Source of the DNA: Paenibacillus pinistramenti
GTDB lineage: Bacteria > Bacillota > Bacilli > Paenibacillales > Paenibacillaceae
Assembly (NCBI RefSeq): GCF_005869875.1
Contig: NZ_VAWG01000003.1
Coordinates: 1-64,000, forward strand
Direction: 5' to 3'
DNA length: 64,000 nucleotides
The translations under genes were made by a program, and so were the position numbers. Below the pieces are notes generated by a model, which saw only the letters and a list, made by a program, of their open reading frames with translations, made no database searches and was not told the origin of the DNA. Shown here in pieces: positions 54,520-63,094 of the stretch (position 1 is its first letter; every line of letters starts with the position of its first letter).

Positions 54520-56376
54520 TTAAGGATTAGTTGTACTGCTGCTGCTGGTTGACGTTTGGTAATCATTTTTATTGCCGACTGTGACAGGGAGATCAATCTT
54601 CTTGCCGTCGCGGACAATATTCAGCGTAATTTTGTCGCCGACTTCCTTCTTCTGGATGTAAGCGATCAGATCATCGGCCGTTGCATAGCTGGTGCCGTCT
54701 GCTCCGGTAATGATGTCATATGGACGCAGATCCGCTTGATAAGCAGGCGATTTATAAAGAACCTCCATGACCAGAGAGCCTTCGGTTACACTGGTGCCCA
54801 TTTGCTGAGCAACTTGCGGAGTTACCGTCTGCAGGCTTGCTCCAATAAACGGCTCTGGAGTCGCCGGAATTTCTTCGTTGTTCTTCAATTTATCCAATAC
54901 TTCAGAGATCGTGCTTGTTGGGATCGCAAAGCCGATACCTTGGGCATCCGAGCTGACTGCCACGTTGATCCCGATAACTTCACCGTTCAGGTTAAGCAAA
55001 GGACCGCCGGAGTTACCAGGGTTAATGGATGCGTCAGTTTGCAGCAGATTCTCATACTTACGGTCATCCTCGCCGTCCTCACCGGCAATCGTAATTTCAC
55101 GTCCGGTCGCACTCAGCACACCGGCAGTGACGGTATGGTCAAAGCCCTGCGGGTTACCGATTGCGACTACACTTTCCCCTACCTGCTCCTGGTTGGAGTC
55201 AGCCAGCGAGATGGACGGGAAGTTGCCGTCACCTTCAATTTTCAATACAGCCAGGTCAAGATCATAGCTGGTTCCAAGCACTGTGGCTTCATAAGGTTTG
55301 GTCGTACCCTGCACCGTTACCTGTACCACATCCGCACCATGCACCACGTGCTCATTGGTCAAAATGTAACCGGACTTGTCGAAGAAGAAGCCGGAGCCCA
55401 GTCCGGACTCTACGAGTCCCTGATCACTGCTGCTTCCGTTGCTGCTGCTTCCATCGCTGCTTCCGCTACCGCTGCCGCTGCTTCCATTACTGCTGCCGCC
55501 GCCGAACTGATCCCCGAAGAAGTAGTTAAAGAACGGATCATTGTTATAGGAGCTGCTGCCGCTGCTGCTGCTGGATTTAACCAGCGTTTCGATCTGCACG
55601 ACTGCCGGTCCGGCCTGCTTCACTACAGAAGTTACATCGCCGCCCGTGCTGACCGGAAGCTTCACATTTGTAGCCGAAGAATCGGAGGTGGAACTAGAGG
55701 TATCCGATACTGCAGCGGATACAACCTGCTGTTTGCCGCCCGTAAACAGGTTCTCATAATCGGCATAAGCCATGGCTCCGCCCATCAGCACCATGCCAGC
55801 CAGTACGCCGGCAACAACCGATTTAATTGGTGATTTAGATTTCTTCTGCTTGTACTGCCAATTCGGATTTTTGCCTCCGGCATTGCCGGAATCGGAACTG
55901 CCCTGACTGGCCGCGGAATCCATGCTTGAGCGTGTCAGATAGCCAGCTGGCATCGGACGAACCGGCTGAGGCGGAGTTACTTCAACGTCCTGGCGGCTGG
56001 AATCATAGCTGCTCTCTTCGCGGCTGCGTTCCTGGGACTGGTAAGGCCCGTAAGAATAGTAGTAAGAAGAATCAGAGCCTGCAGAAGCCGGCTCCTGACT
56101 GCCGGAGCTTTTGCTGTACTCGCTGCTGGAAGAGTAGTCGCTGGAGGATTTGCTATAGTCATTGGTGGAAGTATAGTCATTGTTGGAAGTGTAGTCACTG
56201 GAGGTTCTGCTATAGCCGCTGTAGCTGCTGCGGTTATTCATTTCATCGTTCTGATTAAAGTTATCGTTAGTGTTATCGTTAGTGTTATCGTTGTTAGTGT
56301 TGTTATTGTCGTTATTATTCGAAGCGGCACCAAAGCCGAAACCAAAGCTGGAATTGTTGTTGTTACGTTCGTCCAT
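54520..56376 (-). CDS. htrA: HtrA-like membrane serine protease with PDZ domain
   Basis: 618 residues. The first ~190 residues are low complexity: a block of Asn/Asp (NNDNNNTNNDNTN), then Ser/Tyr-rich stretches (SDYTSNNDYTSTNDYSKSS). One transmembrane helix is at about 188-206 (VVAGVLAGMVLMGGAMAYA), placing the long tail in the cytoplasm and the protease outside. The trypsin-like domain carries its triad in LTNEHVVHGADVV, SYDLDLAVLKIE and NPGNSGGPLLNLNGEV; a PDZ domain covers about 500-600 and ends in a Ser/Thr tail. A Ser/Gly-rich linker is inserted before the histidine. Family members degrade misfolded exported proteins. Confidence 0.93.
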   Translation of the reverse strand: MDERNNNNSSFGFGFGAASNNNDNNNTNNDNTNDNTNDNFNQNDEMNNRSSYSGYSRTSSDYTSNNDYTSTNDYSKSSSDYSSSSEYSKSSGSQEPASAGSDSSYYYSYGPYQSQERSREESSYDSSRQDVEVTPPQPVRPMPAGYLTRSSMDSAASQGSSDSGNAGGKNPNWQYKQKKSKSPIKSVVAGVLAGMVLMGGAMAYADYENLFTGGKQQVVSAAVSDTSSSTSDSSATNVKLPVSTGGDVTSVVKQAGPAVVQIETLVKSSSSSGSSSYNNDPFFNYFFGDQFGGGSSNGSSGSGSGSSDGSSSNGSSSDQGLVESGLGSGFFFDKSGYILTNEHVVHGADVVQVTVQGTTKPYEATVLGTSYDLDLAVLKIEGDGNFPSISLADSNQEQVGESVVAIGNPQGFDHTVTAGVLSATGREITIAGEDGEDDRKYENLLQTDASINPGNSGGPLLNLNGEVIGINVAVSSDAQGIGFAIPTSTISEVLDKLKNNEEIPATPEPFIGASLQTVTPQVAQQMGTSVTEGSLVMEVLYKSPAYQADLRPYDIITGADGTSYATADDLIAYIQKKEVGDKITLNIVRDGKKIDLPVTVGNKNDYQTSTSSSSTTNP

Positions 56377-56582
56377 CGTTCATTTTCCTCCTCATCCCTG
56401 GTTGTTTAGGGGTTATGTTCTTGATGGTTTTATTTTGTACTATAAACCTTAAGCAAACATTAAAAACAATTAAAAAGAAAATAAAACCCGAAGAAACCAC
56501 AAAAACCTCCAATATACGAGATGCGAGATTCTAGATTAAGGAGAGGCGGAAAAAGGTTCACGGCACTGCTGCCTCCAGCCGA

Positions 56583-57242
56583 TCAGGAAACCCAGCCCTG
56601 CCGGTGCGCATAGATCGCAAGCTGTGTCCGGTCCTCCAGCTCGCATTTCATCAGCAGGTTGCTGACGTGGGTCTTTACCGTCTTGATGCTGATATGAAGC
56701 TCTTCCCCGATCTCCTTGTTGCTTTTGCCTTCGGCGATCAGAAGCAGCACCTCCTTCTCCCGTTCGGTCAGCCCGGCCGTGTCGCCTTGTACCGTTTTCT
56801 GGCGGATGCCGCGCGTCAGCGCCTGGGCCACATCCCCGGTCATCACCGGCATTCCCCGGTAAGCCCCCTGCAGCGCATAAATGAGCTCTTCAGCCGAAAC
56901 GGTCTTCAGAACATAGCTGACTGCCCCTGCCTCTATCGCCTCTACAACCAGATCATCTTCCAGAAAGCTCGTCAGGATAATGATCTTTATCCCGGCATGC
57001 CGCCCAAGAATAAGACGCGCAGCCTCGGCTCCGTTCATTCCCGGCATCATCAAATCCATCAGCATAATATCCGGCCGGCTGTCCGGCTCCATCGCATCAA
57101 CCGCTTCAGCCGCCTGCTGTCCGTCCCCGGCCTCGGCGATCACTTCAAATTGGGGGTCCAGCGAGAGATACGTCTTTAAACCCATTCGCACCATATCGTG
57201 GTCGTCCACGATCATGACTCTGATTGTCCTGTTATTCATCAT
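56583..57242 (-). CDS. liaR: NarL/LiaR-family response regulator
   Basis: 219 residues. Receiver domain with VDDHDMVR, phosphorylation site IMLMDLMMPGMNG near 61 and a C-terminal LuxR-type helix-turn-helix (TEREKEVLLLIAEGKSNKEIGEELHISIKTVKTHVSNLL). Overlaps the stop of the kinase gene (ATGATG), giving the order liaF-liaS-liaR. The set is known from B. subtilis to respond to lipid-II-binding antibiotics. No liaI, liaH or liaG genes are nearby. The space 56377-56582 between this gene and htrA holds no clear gene. Confidence 0.92.
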   Translation of the reverse strand: MMNNRTIRVMIVDDHDMVRMGLKTYLSLDPQFEVIAEAGDGQQAAEAVDAMEPDSRPDIMLMDLMMPGMNGAEAARLILGRHAGIKIIILTSFLEDDLVVEAIEAGAVSYVLKTVSAEELIYALQGAYRGMPVMTGDVAQALTRGIRQKTVQGDTAGLTEREKEVLLLIAEGKSNKEIGEELHISIKTVKTHVSNLLMKCELEDRTQLAIYAHRQGWVS

Positions 57243-58276
57243 TCTTCCCCTTTCCTGGCATCGTCAAACTTCGGTATATGTATGCGGATTGTGGTTCCCG
57301 CGCCCGGCTTGCTGATCACTTCAGCTGTTCCTCCCAGCTTCTCCGCCCGCTCACGCATGGTGGACAGCCCGTAGGAGCCCTGCTTCTGCACCGAAGAGCT
57401 GAATCCCTGGCCGTCATCGCTGACGCTCAGCACCACCTGGCGGGGAGACTCCTGCAGTGAAAGGCTGACCAGCCGGGCCCCGGCGTGCTTGACGATGTTA
57501 GCCATAGCCTCCTGGATGATGAGAAAAAGCTGGTGTTCAATCGCTTCAGACAGCTCGCCCTGGAGATCGAGATCAATCATGCCTTTCAGTCCGTTCTGGC
57601 GGCAGTAATCCGGAAACCACTGGTCCAGCGCCTCGGATAACGATTTGCCGACAAGCTCCATCGGCCGCAGCTGAGCGATCAGGGCCCGCATTTGCTTCTG
57701 GGCAGTATTAGACATTTGAATCAGCTGCTCCATCACCTCGCGGCCGCGCTCAGGCTGGATTTCCAGTATTTTCGGGAGGGACGAAGCCGCCATATGCACA
57801 GCAAAAAGCTGCTGGCTCACCGTGTCATGCAGATCACGCGCGAGCCGCCGCCGCTCCTCCAGCACCGCTTTCTCCGCGGCCTGTTCTTTATTGGTCACTT
57901 CCTGCTCCCCAAGCTGCTGAAGCAGACGCATCTTCTTCTCCACCGCTTCGGCCATGCCGTTGAACTCGCCGTATATCCCGGCAAAGGTCATATCCGTTGA
58001 ATCCGGGATGCGCACGGATAAATTCCCTTGAGCCACCTGCAGCATGCTTAAATGAAGAATGTCGAGCCGTCGCTGGATGCGCTGGCCTGCAATGTAACCA
58101 ATGACCACTGTAAAAATAAGAATGCCCGCTACATAATAGATCCACATCCGGGGGTCGGATACAACGATATAATGCGTGGAATTGCCGGTGTACAGAACCC
58201 CGGCTGTCAGAGCACCAGCGAGCAGGAAGTAGAAGAGCAGCTCCCACTTCGTGCTTCTTAAAACCTTCATCATCAT
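57239..58276 (-). CDS. liaS: LiaS-type sensor histidine kinase
   Basis: About 345 residues. Two N-terminal membrane helices with a very short extracellular loop (about 12-30 and 40-62) are followed by a HAMP-like segment. The HisKA_3 motif is RRLARDLHDTVSQQLFAVHM near 150 and the ATPase has IIQEAMANIVKHAGA and LSVSDDGQGF. This intramembrane-sensing layout is typical of LiaS, which is inhibited by LiaF. Several ATG codons occur at the start (58276, 58273, 58270); the first follows AGGGTGGG. Directly after liaF (4-nt gap) and overlapping liaR. Confidence 0.92.
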   Translation of the reverse strand: MMMKVLRSTKWELLFYFLLAGALTAGVLYTGNSTHYIVVSDPRMWIYYVAGILIFTVVIGYIAGQRIQRRLDILHLSMLQVAQGNLSVRIPDSTDMTFAGIYGEFNGMAEAVEKKMRLLQQLGEQEVTNKEQAAEKAVLEERRRLARDLHDTVSQQLFAVHMAASSLPKILEIQPERGREVMEQLIQMSNTAQKQMRALIAQLRPMELVGKSLSEALDQWFPDYCRQNGLKGMIDLDLQGELSEAIEHQLFLIIQEAMANIVKHAGARLVSLSLQESPRQVVLSVSDDGQGFSSSVQKQGSYGLSTMRERAEKLGGTAEVISKPGAGTTIRIHIPKFDDARKGEE

Positions 58277-58280
58277 CTGC

Positions 58281-59270
58281 TCAGCCCACCCTGTTGACCC
58301 GGATATCCCCGACAAACACGTTGATGTTCAGCTTAATGCGTTTGCTGGTTTCGTTAAAATTCGGTGTTTTGGAGGTTACGCTGCTCATAAACCCGCCCGA
58401 CTTCTCCTGAAGAACCTTCATGTCGCCGATCAGCGAGCTGGAGGATACCGAAATGCCCAAATCCGCATCAGCCGGCACGAACACCTTTACGTCTCCGATA
58501 AAGGCCGAAACGTTAATTTTTGTCTCCCCGTAAGGAATCTGTGCTTTGGTCAGGTCGATAATGGTATCGCCGATAAAATGGGAGATGTTAGCCGGCTTCA
58601 GCTCAAAGTATTGATCGCCAAGCCGGACGTCGCCAATGAAGCCCGAGCGGTTGATTTTTTCGGTAGCGTCCGTCTGTCTATATTCTCTGTGGTGTCTATG
58701 ATGTCTATGGTGTTTATAGTGCTCTTGCCCGTATTGTTCCTCTGCCTTCGCCTTCTCTTCCAGATCCTTCTGCTTCTTGCTCTCCTCGGGAAAAGCCTGC
58801 TCAAAGGCTTCATCAAAGGAAGAGCCGAAGTTTGGCTCAAGGGACGGATCAAGCGGAGCCGGAGGCGGAACAGGAGACGGAACAGGAAGCTCGTTGCTTC
58901 CCGCATCAATGGAGGAATCCCGGTTCCGTCTGGAAGGCCGGAACATCACCGACAAGCCCGCTGCAATCAGAACCACAGGTACCGCGTATTTGAAGAATTC
59001 GCCTGCCGACATGTCAACAAGATTCAAATTTCTAGCCAGGAAAAAGCCTCCTACAACTGTAACGACAAGCCCGCCAAATATCGCTCCGCCGTTTCTCGCG
59101 CTGTTGGCTATCTGAGATAACCCGGCCAGAAGGACGAACACCGGCCAAAACGTTGCAAACAGCTCCCCAAGGCTGAGTTCAATGTATCCCAGCATATTTA
59201 GAAGAAGCAGCACACCGGCTGCCAGCAGCATCAATCCCCCAACCATTCTGCCAGTCCATCCTTTAAACAT
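58281..59270 (-). CDS. liaF: LiaF-like membrane protein
   Basis: 329 residues. An N-terminal domain of about four membrane helices (residues 10-110: GGLMLLAAGVLLLLNMLGYIELSLGEL, GGAIFGGLVVTVVGGFFLARNL). A Pro/Glu-rich charged linker at about 125-200 includes a histidine run (HYKHHRHHRHHREYR). The C-terminal repeated beta domain follows, built from SGFIGDVRLG, SHFIGDTIIDLTKAQIPYGETKINVSAFIGDVKVFVP and NVFVGDIRVN. This architecture is that of LiaF, which keeps LiaS silent without stress. The His-rich linker is unusual. ATG behind GGGGGAATAG. Confidence 0.9.
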   Translation of the reverse strand: MFKGWTGRMVGGLMLLAAGVLLLLNMLGYIELSLGELFATFWPVFVLLAGLSQIANSARNGGAIFGGLVVTVVGGFFLARNLNLVDMSAGEFFKYAVPVVLIAAGLSVMFRPSRRNRDSSIDAGSNELPVPSPVPPPAPLDPSLEPNFGSSFDEAFEQAFPEESKKQKDLEEKAKAEEQYGQEHYKHHRHHRHHREYRQTDATEKINRSGFIGDVRLGDQYFELKPANISHFIGDTIIDLTKAQIPYGETKINVSAFIGDVKVFVPADADLGISVSSSSLIGDMKVLQEKSGGFMSSVTSKTPNFNETSKRIKLNINVFVGDIRVNRVG

Positions 59271-59474
59271 GTCTATTCCCCCGTCTTCCCTTAACTTGTA
59301 AGTTCATGTTATAAGTTTAGCCGAGATCCGGCAAGCTGAATAGCGGCGGCAGATTGATTAGCTCTCGGTCTTGAGACGGATGCCGGTACAAATGCAGATA
59401 AAGAAGATTGCAGGAATGAGCCGGGAGTGCAGATGGCAGGCAGAGGGCAGGGAATACAGGCATAGAAAAACAAA

Positions 59475-59500
59475 GAAGATGCCGCTGCTGCGGCATCTTC
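59475..59500 (-). terminator. Terminator of the SASP gene
   Basis: GAAGATGCCG CTGCTG CGGCATCTTC hairpin (10-bp arms), then TTTGTTTTTC on the minus strand. The rest of 59271-59539 has no gene. Confidence 0.75.
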
Positions 59501-59539
59501 TCTGCTTGGCCTGCTTCCTGTTTCTTCAAGAGGCCTGCC

Positions 59540-59773
59540 TTACTTCATTTGTTTGCCGGCTTTCGCCTGCTGTACTTTCTTCTTCACCGGCTGGCTGCTC
59601 AGATCGGCGAATTCTGCGTCAAACTTCTCATTCGGCGTTTTGTAGCCTGGGCTCTTCGCTGCTCCCATTGCTCCTGCAGACTTCACTTTCTGCTGGACGG
59701 GATTGCTGCCGAGCTCTGCGAATTCCGCATTGTATTTCTCGTTTGGTGTTTTGTAACCTGGATTTTTAGCCAT
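59540..59773 (-). CDS. Probable gamma-type small acid-soluble spore protein
   Basis: 77 residues in two tandem repeats of about 37. Each has the pattern PGYKTPNEKYNAEFAE...NPVQQKVKSA (second copy PGYKTPNEKFDAEFAD...QPVKKKVQQA). The repeat architecture and the AEFA core recall SspE, whose repeats contain GTEFAxETN. Gamma-type proteins are amino-acid stores in the spore core, cut by the germination protease. A consensus SigG promoter lies at 59827-59856. The ATG at 59773 is 8 nt after GGAGG; another frame start at 59809 is less likely. Family call is my interpretation, supported by the promoter. Confidence 0.72.
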   Translation of the reverse strand: MAKNPGYKTPNEKYNAEFAELGSNPVQQKVKSAGAMGAAKSPGYKTPNEKFDAEFADLSSQPVKKKVQQAKAGKQMK

Positions 59774-59826
59774 TGGTAAAGCACCTCCGGTTTCATTTGG
59801 GTCAGCCATAACGACTAACCGAAATG

Positions 59827-59856
59827 TATTATGCGGAGCTGAAACCCCAGCTATAC
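59827..59856 (-). promoter_or_regulatory. SigG-type promoter of the SASP gene
   Basis: GTATA (59852-59856), 18 nt, CATAATA (59827-59833) on the minus strand fits the forespore consensus GNATR-N18-CATNNTA exactly. Predicted start about 47 nt before the ATG. Confidence 0.75.
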
Positions 59857-59865
59857 AGGTAACAT

Positions 59866-60684
59866 TTAGATGGAATTTTCCCAGGTCGGGTCCATTAAAT
59901 CTTCATTCACTTCAATGGATTCACCGAACTTCTGAATCATCTGCTCCGTAAGCTTGCCGTCGCCCCATTTGATGACGCGGACATCGACCTTCTTCTTGCC
60001 CCACTCTTCAAATACCTGCTTCGTTGTCGAGAAGTACAAATCCAGATGGTTGCCCTTAATAGCTCCGCCTTTATCCGCGACAACTCCATAACCGTACCCC
60101 GGGATATAGAGAATCGTACCGAGCGGGAAAACCTTCAAATCGGCTGCAATTGTTGATAATGCCCCTTTGTCGCGTCTGACTTTCACACCTGAATAAGTGA
60201 TTCCGTACTGTGGATGGCTGGGCCTTTTTCCGGTGGATTCATAACCTGCAGTATATCCAGTGGCAAGTACAGTTACGACCTCGGCCGGCTTCTGAACCGT
60301 TTCCTGCTTCTGCAGTCCCGCGACCGCCTGCGCAAGCCTGCCCGCGTCAGACATCGCTTTGCCTATTACGCTGCCCGCGGCCCTAACAGCCTCATGGCTG
60401 TCGGCCTGGCTCGTTCCGGCCAGTTCAAAATCCGGATCAAAATCACTTTCATCGTATGCGCTGTACGTATAGTAAAGGTCAGTCTGATTCAGACCAAACC
60501 CCGCGACGGCATATTCGCCCAAATCCAGATTAAACAGGTCAACCCCGACATCATTGTAGAGCTCGCGGCCAAGTGAAAAACCGCCAAATGCAGCTGCGGT
60601 TCTTTCGCCTTCGAAACTATTAAAGAACAATCCGAATCCTATCAAAATCAATGTGAGTTTGTTCCAGAATTTAAAATGGCGCAT
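59866..60684 (-). CDS. Exported 3D-domain protein
   Basis: 272 residues with an N-terminal signal/anchor ([15 protein letters not shown], about 11-25). A linker is followed by the 3D domain at about 145-240: [55 protein letters not shown]. The three conserved aspartates that give the domain its name are in AAD, VVADKGG and HLDLYF. Relatives (YuiC, the Sps muralytic enzymes, EntA-like C-termini) cut peptidoglycan. The ATG follows GGGGGAGG. A SigG-like promoter is at 60708-60737 (lower confidence), which would make it a forespore protein. Confidence 0.9.
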   Translation of the reverse strand: MRHFKFWNKLTLILIGFGLFFNSFEGERTAAAFGGFSLGRELYNDVGVDLFNLDLGEYAVAGFGLNQTDLYYTYSAYDESDFDPDFELAGTSQADSHEAVRAAGSVIGKAMSDAGRLAQAVAGLQKQETVQKPAEVVTVLATGYTAGYESTGKRPSHPQYGITYSGVKVRRDKGALSTIAADLKVFPLGTILYIPGYGYGVVADKGGAIKGNHLDLYFSTTKQVFEEWGKKKVDVRVIKWGDGKLTEQMIQKFGESIEVNEDLMDPTWENSI

Positions 60685-60707
60685 GTGAAATCCTCCCCCT
60701 TATTCGC

Positions 60708-60737
60708 AAGGATGTCCACATACGCCATGATTTATAC
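60708..60737 (-). promoter_or_regulatory. Possible SigG/SigF-type promoter of the 3D-domain gene
   Basis: GTATA (60733-60737), 18 nt, CATCCTT (60708-60714) on the minus strand matches GNATR-N18-CATNNTA except at the last base. The transcript would start only about 17 nt before the ATG. Confidence 0.4.
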
Positions 60738-60760
60738 CAAATTTTATATGATTGAAATTA

Positions 60761-62698
60761 TTAGATGGTATGGCTGCGGATTTCTTCCGACAGCAAACCG
60801 ATCGTTTCGGCCAGTGATTTAGCTCCGAGGTCGCCTTCGCCGCGCTTGCGGACGGATACGGAACCTGCGTTCATTTCGTTCTCGCCGACGATGAACATGT
60901 AAGGAACTTTTTCAAGCTGGCCTTCGCGGATCTTGTAGCCGAGCTTCTCGTTTCTGAGGTCAGCTTCGACACGGATTCCAGCCTCCTGCAGCTTCTCCGT
61001 AACTTCCTTCGCGTAAGCTTCGAATGCGCCGGATACCGGAATGACCTTCGCCTGAACAGGCGACAGCCAAAGCGGAAGAGCGCCTGCAAAGTTCTCAAGC
61101 AGGAAGGCCGTCATGCGCTCCATGGTGCTGATAATGCCGCGGTGGATAACAACCGGACGGTGCTTCTGGCCGTCGTCTCCCACGTATTCCAGTTCAAAAC
61201 GCTGCGGCAGCAGGAAATCCAGCTGGCAGGTCGACAAGGTTTCTTCTTTGCCGAGCGCGGTTTTGATCTGAACGTCCAGCTTAGGACCGTAGAAGGCAGC
61301 TTCTCCCTCTGCTTCAAAGAAAGGAATGCCGAGCGATTCAACAACCTCGCGGAGCATGCGCTGGGACATTTCCCACATTTCGTCGTCCGGGAAGTATTTT
61401 TCGGTATCTGCTGGATCGCGGTAGGACAGGCGGAACCGGTATTCCTTGATGCCGAAGTCCTCGTAAACGCGCTGAATCAGCTGAATTACCCGTGCAAATT
61501 CTTCCTTGATCTGATCCGGACGGCAGAAAATATGCGCATCGTTCAGCGTCATGGAACGCACGCGGTGCAGGCCCGTCAAGGCCCCGGACATTTCATAGCG
61601 GTGCATCAGGCCAAGCTCGCCGATCCGGATCGGCAGGTCGCGGTAGCTGTGCATTTCGCTCTTATAAACCATCATGTGGTGCGGGCAGTTCATCGGACGA
61701 AGCACAAAGCTTTCGTTGTCCAGCTCCATAACCGGGAACATGTCCTCTTGGTAGTGCTCCCAGTGGCCGGAGGTTTTGTACAGGTCCACGTTGCCCATTA
61801 CCGGAGTATAAACGTGCTGATAGCCAAGACGCTCTTCCAGGTCTACAATGTAGCGCTCCAGAGTACGGCGCAGCTTCGCCCCGTTTGGCAGCCAGATCGG
61901 CAGGCCTTGTCCAACAAGATTGGAGAAGGTAAAAATTTTCAGCTCTTTGCCAAGCTTGCGGTGGTCGCGTTTCTTCGCTTCCTCCAGCAGGCGCAGATGC
62001 TCGTCCAGCTCGGCCTTCTTAGCAAAAGCTGTGCCGTATATACGCTGCAGCATCTTGTTGTCGCTGTTCCCGCGCCAGTAAGCGCCAGCCACGCTGAGCA
62101 GCTTGAAGACTTTAATTTTGCCAGTGGAAGGAACATGCGGCCCGCGGCAGAGATCAAAGAACTCCCCTTGATCATAAATCGACAAGACGCTGTCCTCAGG
62201 CAGATCACGAATCAGTTCCAGCTTGTAGGGATCGCCCAGCTCGGTGAAGATCGCAAGCGCCTCTTCCCGGCTGACTTCGCGGCGGGTAATCGGCAGATTT
62301 TCCCCTACAATCCGTTCCATTTCTTTCTCAATCTTCTGCAGGTCTTCCGGATTCAGCGGATGCTCAAGGTCCATATCATAGTAGAAGCCGTCCTCAATCA
62401 CCGGACCGATCCCGAGCTTAACCTCTTTATTGCCAAAAAGGCGTTTCACCGCCTGCGCCAGCAGGTGGGCTGTACTGTGACGCATCATTTCGAGCCCTTC
62501 CTTGGAATCGAGAGTCAGCAGTTCAACCTGCGCCCCGTCTGTTAATTTGGTGTTCAAATCAACAACTTTCCCGTTCAGCTTGCCGCCAACCGCGTTCTTG
62601 CGGAGCCCGCTGCTGATGGAGGATGCTACATCTTCCAAAGTGCTGCCTTCTGCGTACTCTCTTACGGAGCCGTCCGGCAGGTTAATTGAAATGGCCAT
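60761..62698 (-). CDS. thrS: Threonyl-tRNA synthetase
   Basis: 645 residues, full length. A TGS domain at 1-62 ([13 protein letters not shown]), the editing domain with the HxxxH metal motif in [16 protein letters not shown] near 73, and the class II catalytic core with [51 protein letters not shown]. The anticodon-binding domain occupies the last 110 residues. ATG at 62698 follows AAGGAGATTG. Expression is controlled by the T-box leader directly upstream. The upstream neighbour on the same strand is ytxC, as in Bacillus. Confidence 0.98.
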   Translation of the reverse strand: MAISINLPDGSVREYAEGSTLEDVASSISSGLRKNAVGGKLNGKVVDLNTKLTDGAQVELLTLDSKEGLEMMRHSTAHLLAQAVKRLFGNKEVKLGIGPVIEDGFYYDMDLEHPLNPEDLQKIEKEMERIVGENLPITRREVSREEALAIFTELGDPYKLELIRDLPEDSVLSIYDQGEFFDLCRGPHVPSTGKIKVFKLLSVAGAYWRGNSDNKMLQRIYGTAFAKKAELDEHLRLLEEAKKRDHRKLGKELKIFTFSNLVGQGLPIWLPNGAKLRRTLERYIVDLEERLGYQHVYTPVMGNVDLYKTSGHWEHYQEDMFPVMELDNESFVLRPMNCPHHMMVYKSEMHSYRDLPIRIGELGLMHRYEMSGALTGLHRVRSMTLNDAHIFCRPDQIKEEFARVIQLIQRVYEDFGIKEYRFRLSYRDPADTEKYFPDDEMWEMSQRMLREVVESLGIPFFEAEGEAAFYGPKLDVQIKTALGKEETLSTCQLDFLLPQRFELEYVGDDGQKHRPVVIHRGIISTMERMTAFLLENFAGALPLWLSPVQAKVIPVSGAFEAYAKEVTEKLQEAGIRVEADLRNEKLGYKIREGQLEKVPYMFIVGENEMNAGSVSVRKRGEGDLGAKSLAETIGLLSEEIRSHTI

Positions 62699-62767
62699 GT
62701 TGTTCAATCTCCTTCTAAAATAGAATGATTAAGACTTACGGTTCTCACCGGAAGCGGAGAACAAATC

Positions 62768-62799
62768 AAAAAACACCCGCCCCCGGAAAGGGACGAGTG
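62768..62799 (-). terminator. T-box leader terminator of thrS
   Basis: CACTCGTCCC pairs with GGGGGCGGGTG (with G-T pairs) on the minus strand, then TTTTTT. It is the switchable terminator of the thrS leader; the T-box sequence just upstream competes for one arm. Confidence 0.85.
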
Positions 62800-63045
62800 C
62801 TGTACCCGTGGTTCCACCCTAATTCAGCCCAAGTTGCAGGCCCTTCATTAGCCGTTCTTAACGGAAACGGTTCCGGCAGTTCCTAGTTCGCCGCTGACAC
62901 AAGGTCAGACTCCGCGGTTCAGAACTGCAGCTCCAAAGGGGTAAACCAAACCGGAAAATCCGAAGGAAATTGCAGCCGATGTTTCCTCTCTCTGTACGGT
63001 CCCGTCAGATTTGGTCCATGTCTTTGTCTTCGCTGTTCATTTTGA
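62768..63045 (-). promoter_or_regulatory. T-box riboswitch, thrS leader
   Basis: The hallmark AGGGTGGAACCACGGGTA is at 62803-62820 (minus strand). Further upstream are the stem I distal-loop AGAGAG and helices ACCAAA/TTTGGT; the specifier region contains Thr codon ACC (candidate at 62940-62942). Uncharged tRNA-Thr would bind and stabilise the antiterminator, letting transcription into thrS. The choice of specifier triplet is tentative; the start near 63045 is an estimate. Confidence 0.93.
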
Positions 63046-63094
63046 AATTCTTAGTGTATTATAAGCTCCCTTTTTAAGAAGAGTCAAGCCCGGA

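Noticed and set aside
54556-55833. 425-codon open frame on the plus strand
   Set aside because: Antisense over htrA; composition mirrors the Ser/Gly repeats of htrA.
61142-62545. 467-codon open frame on the plus strand
   Set aside because: Antisense shadow of thrS with no supporting signal.
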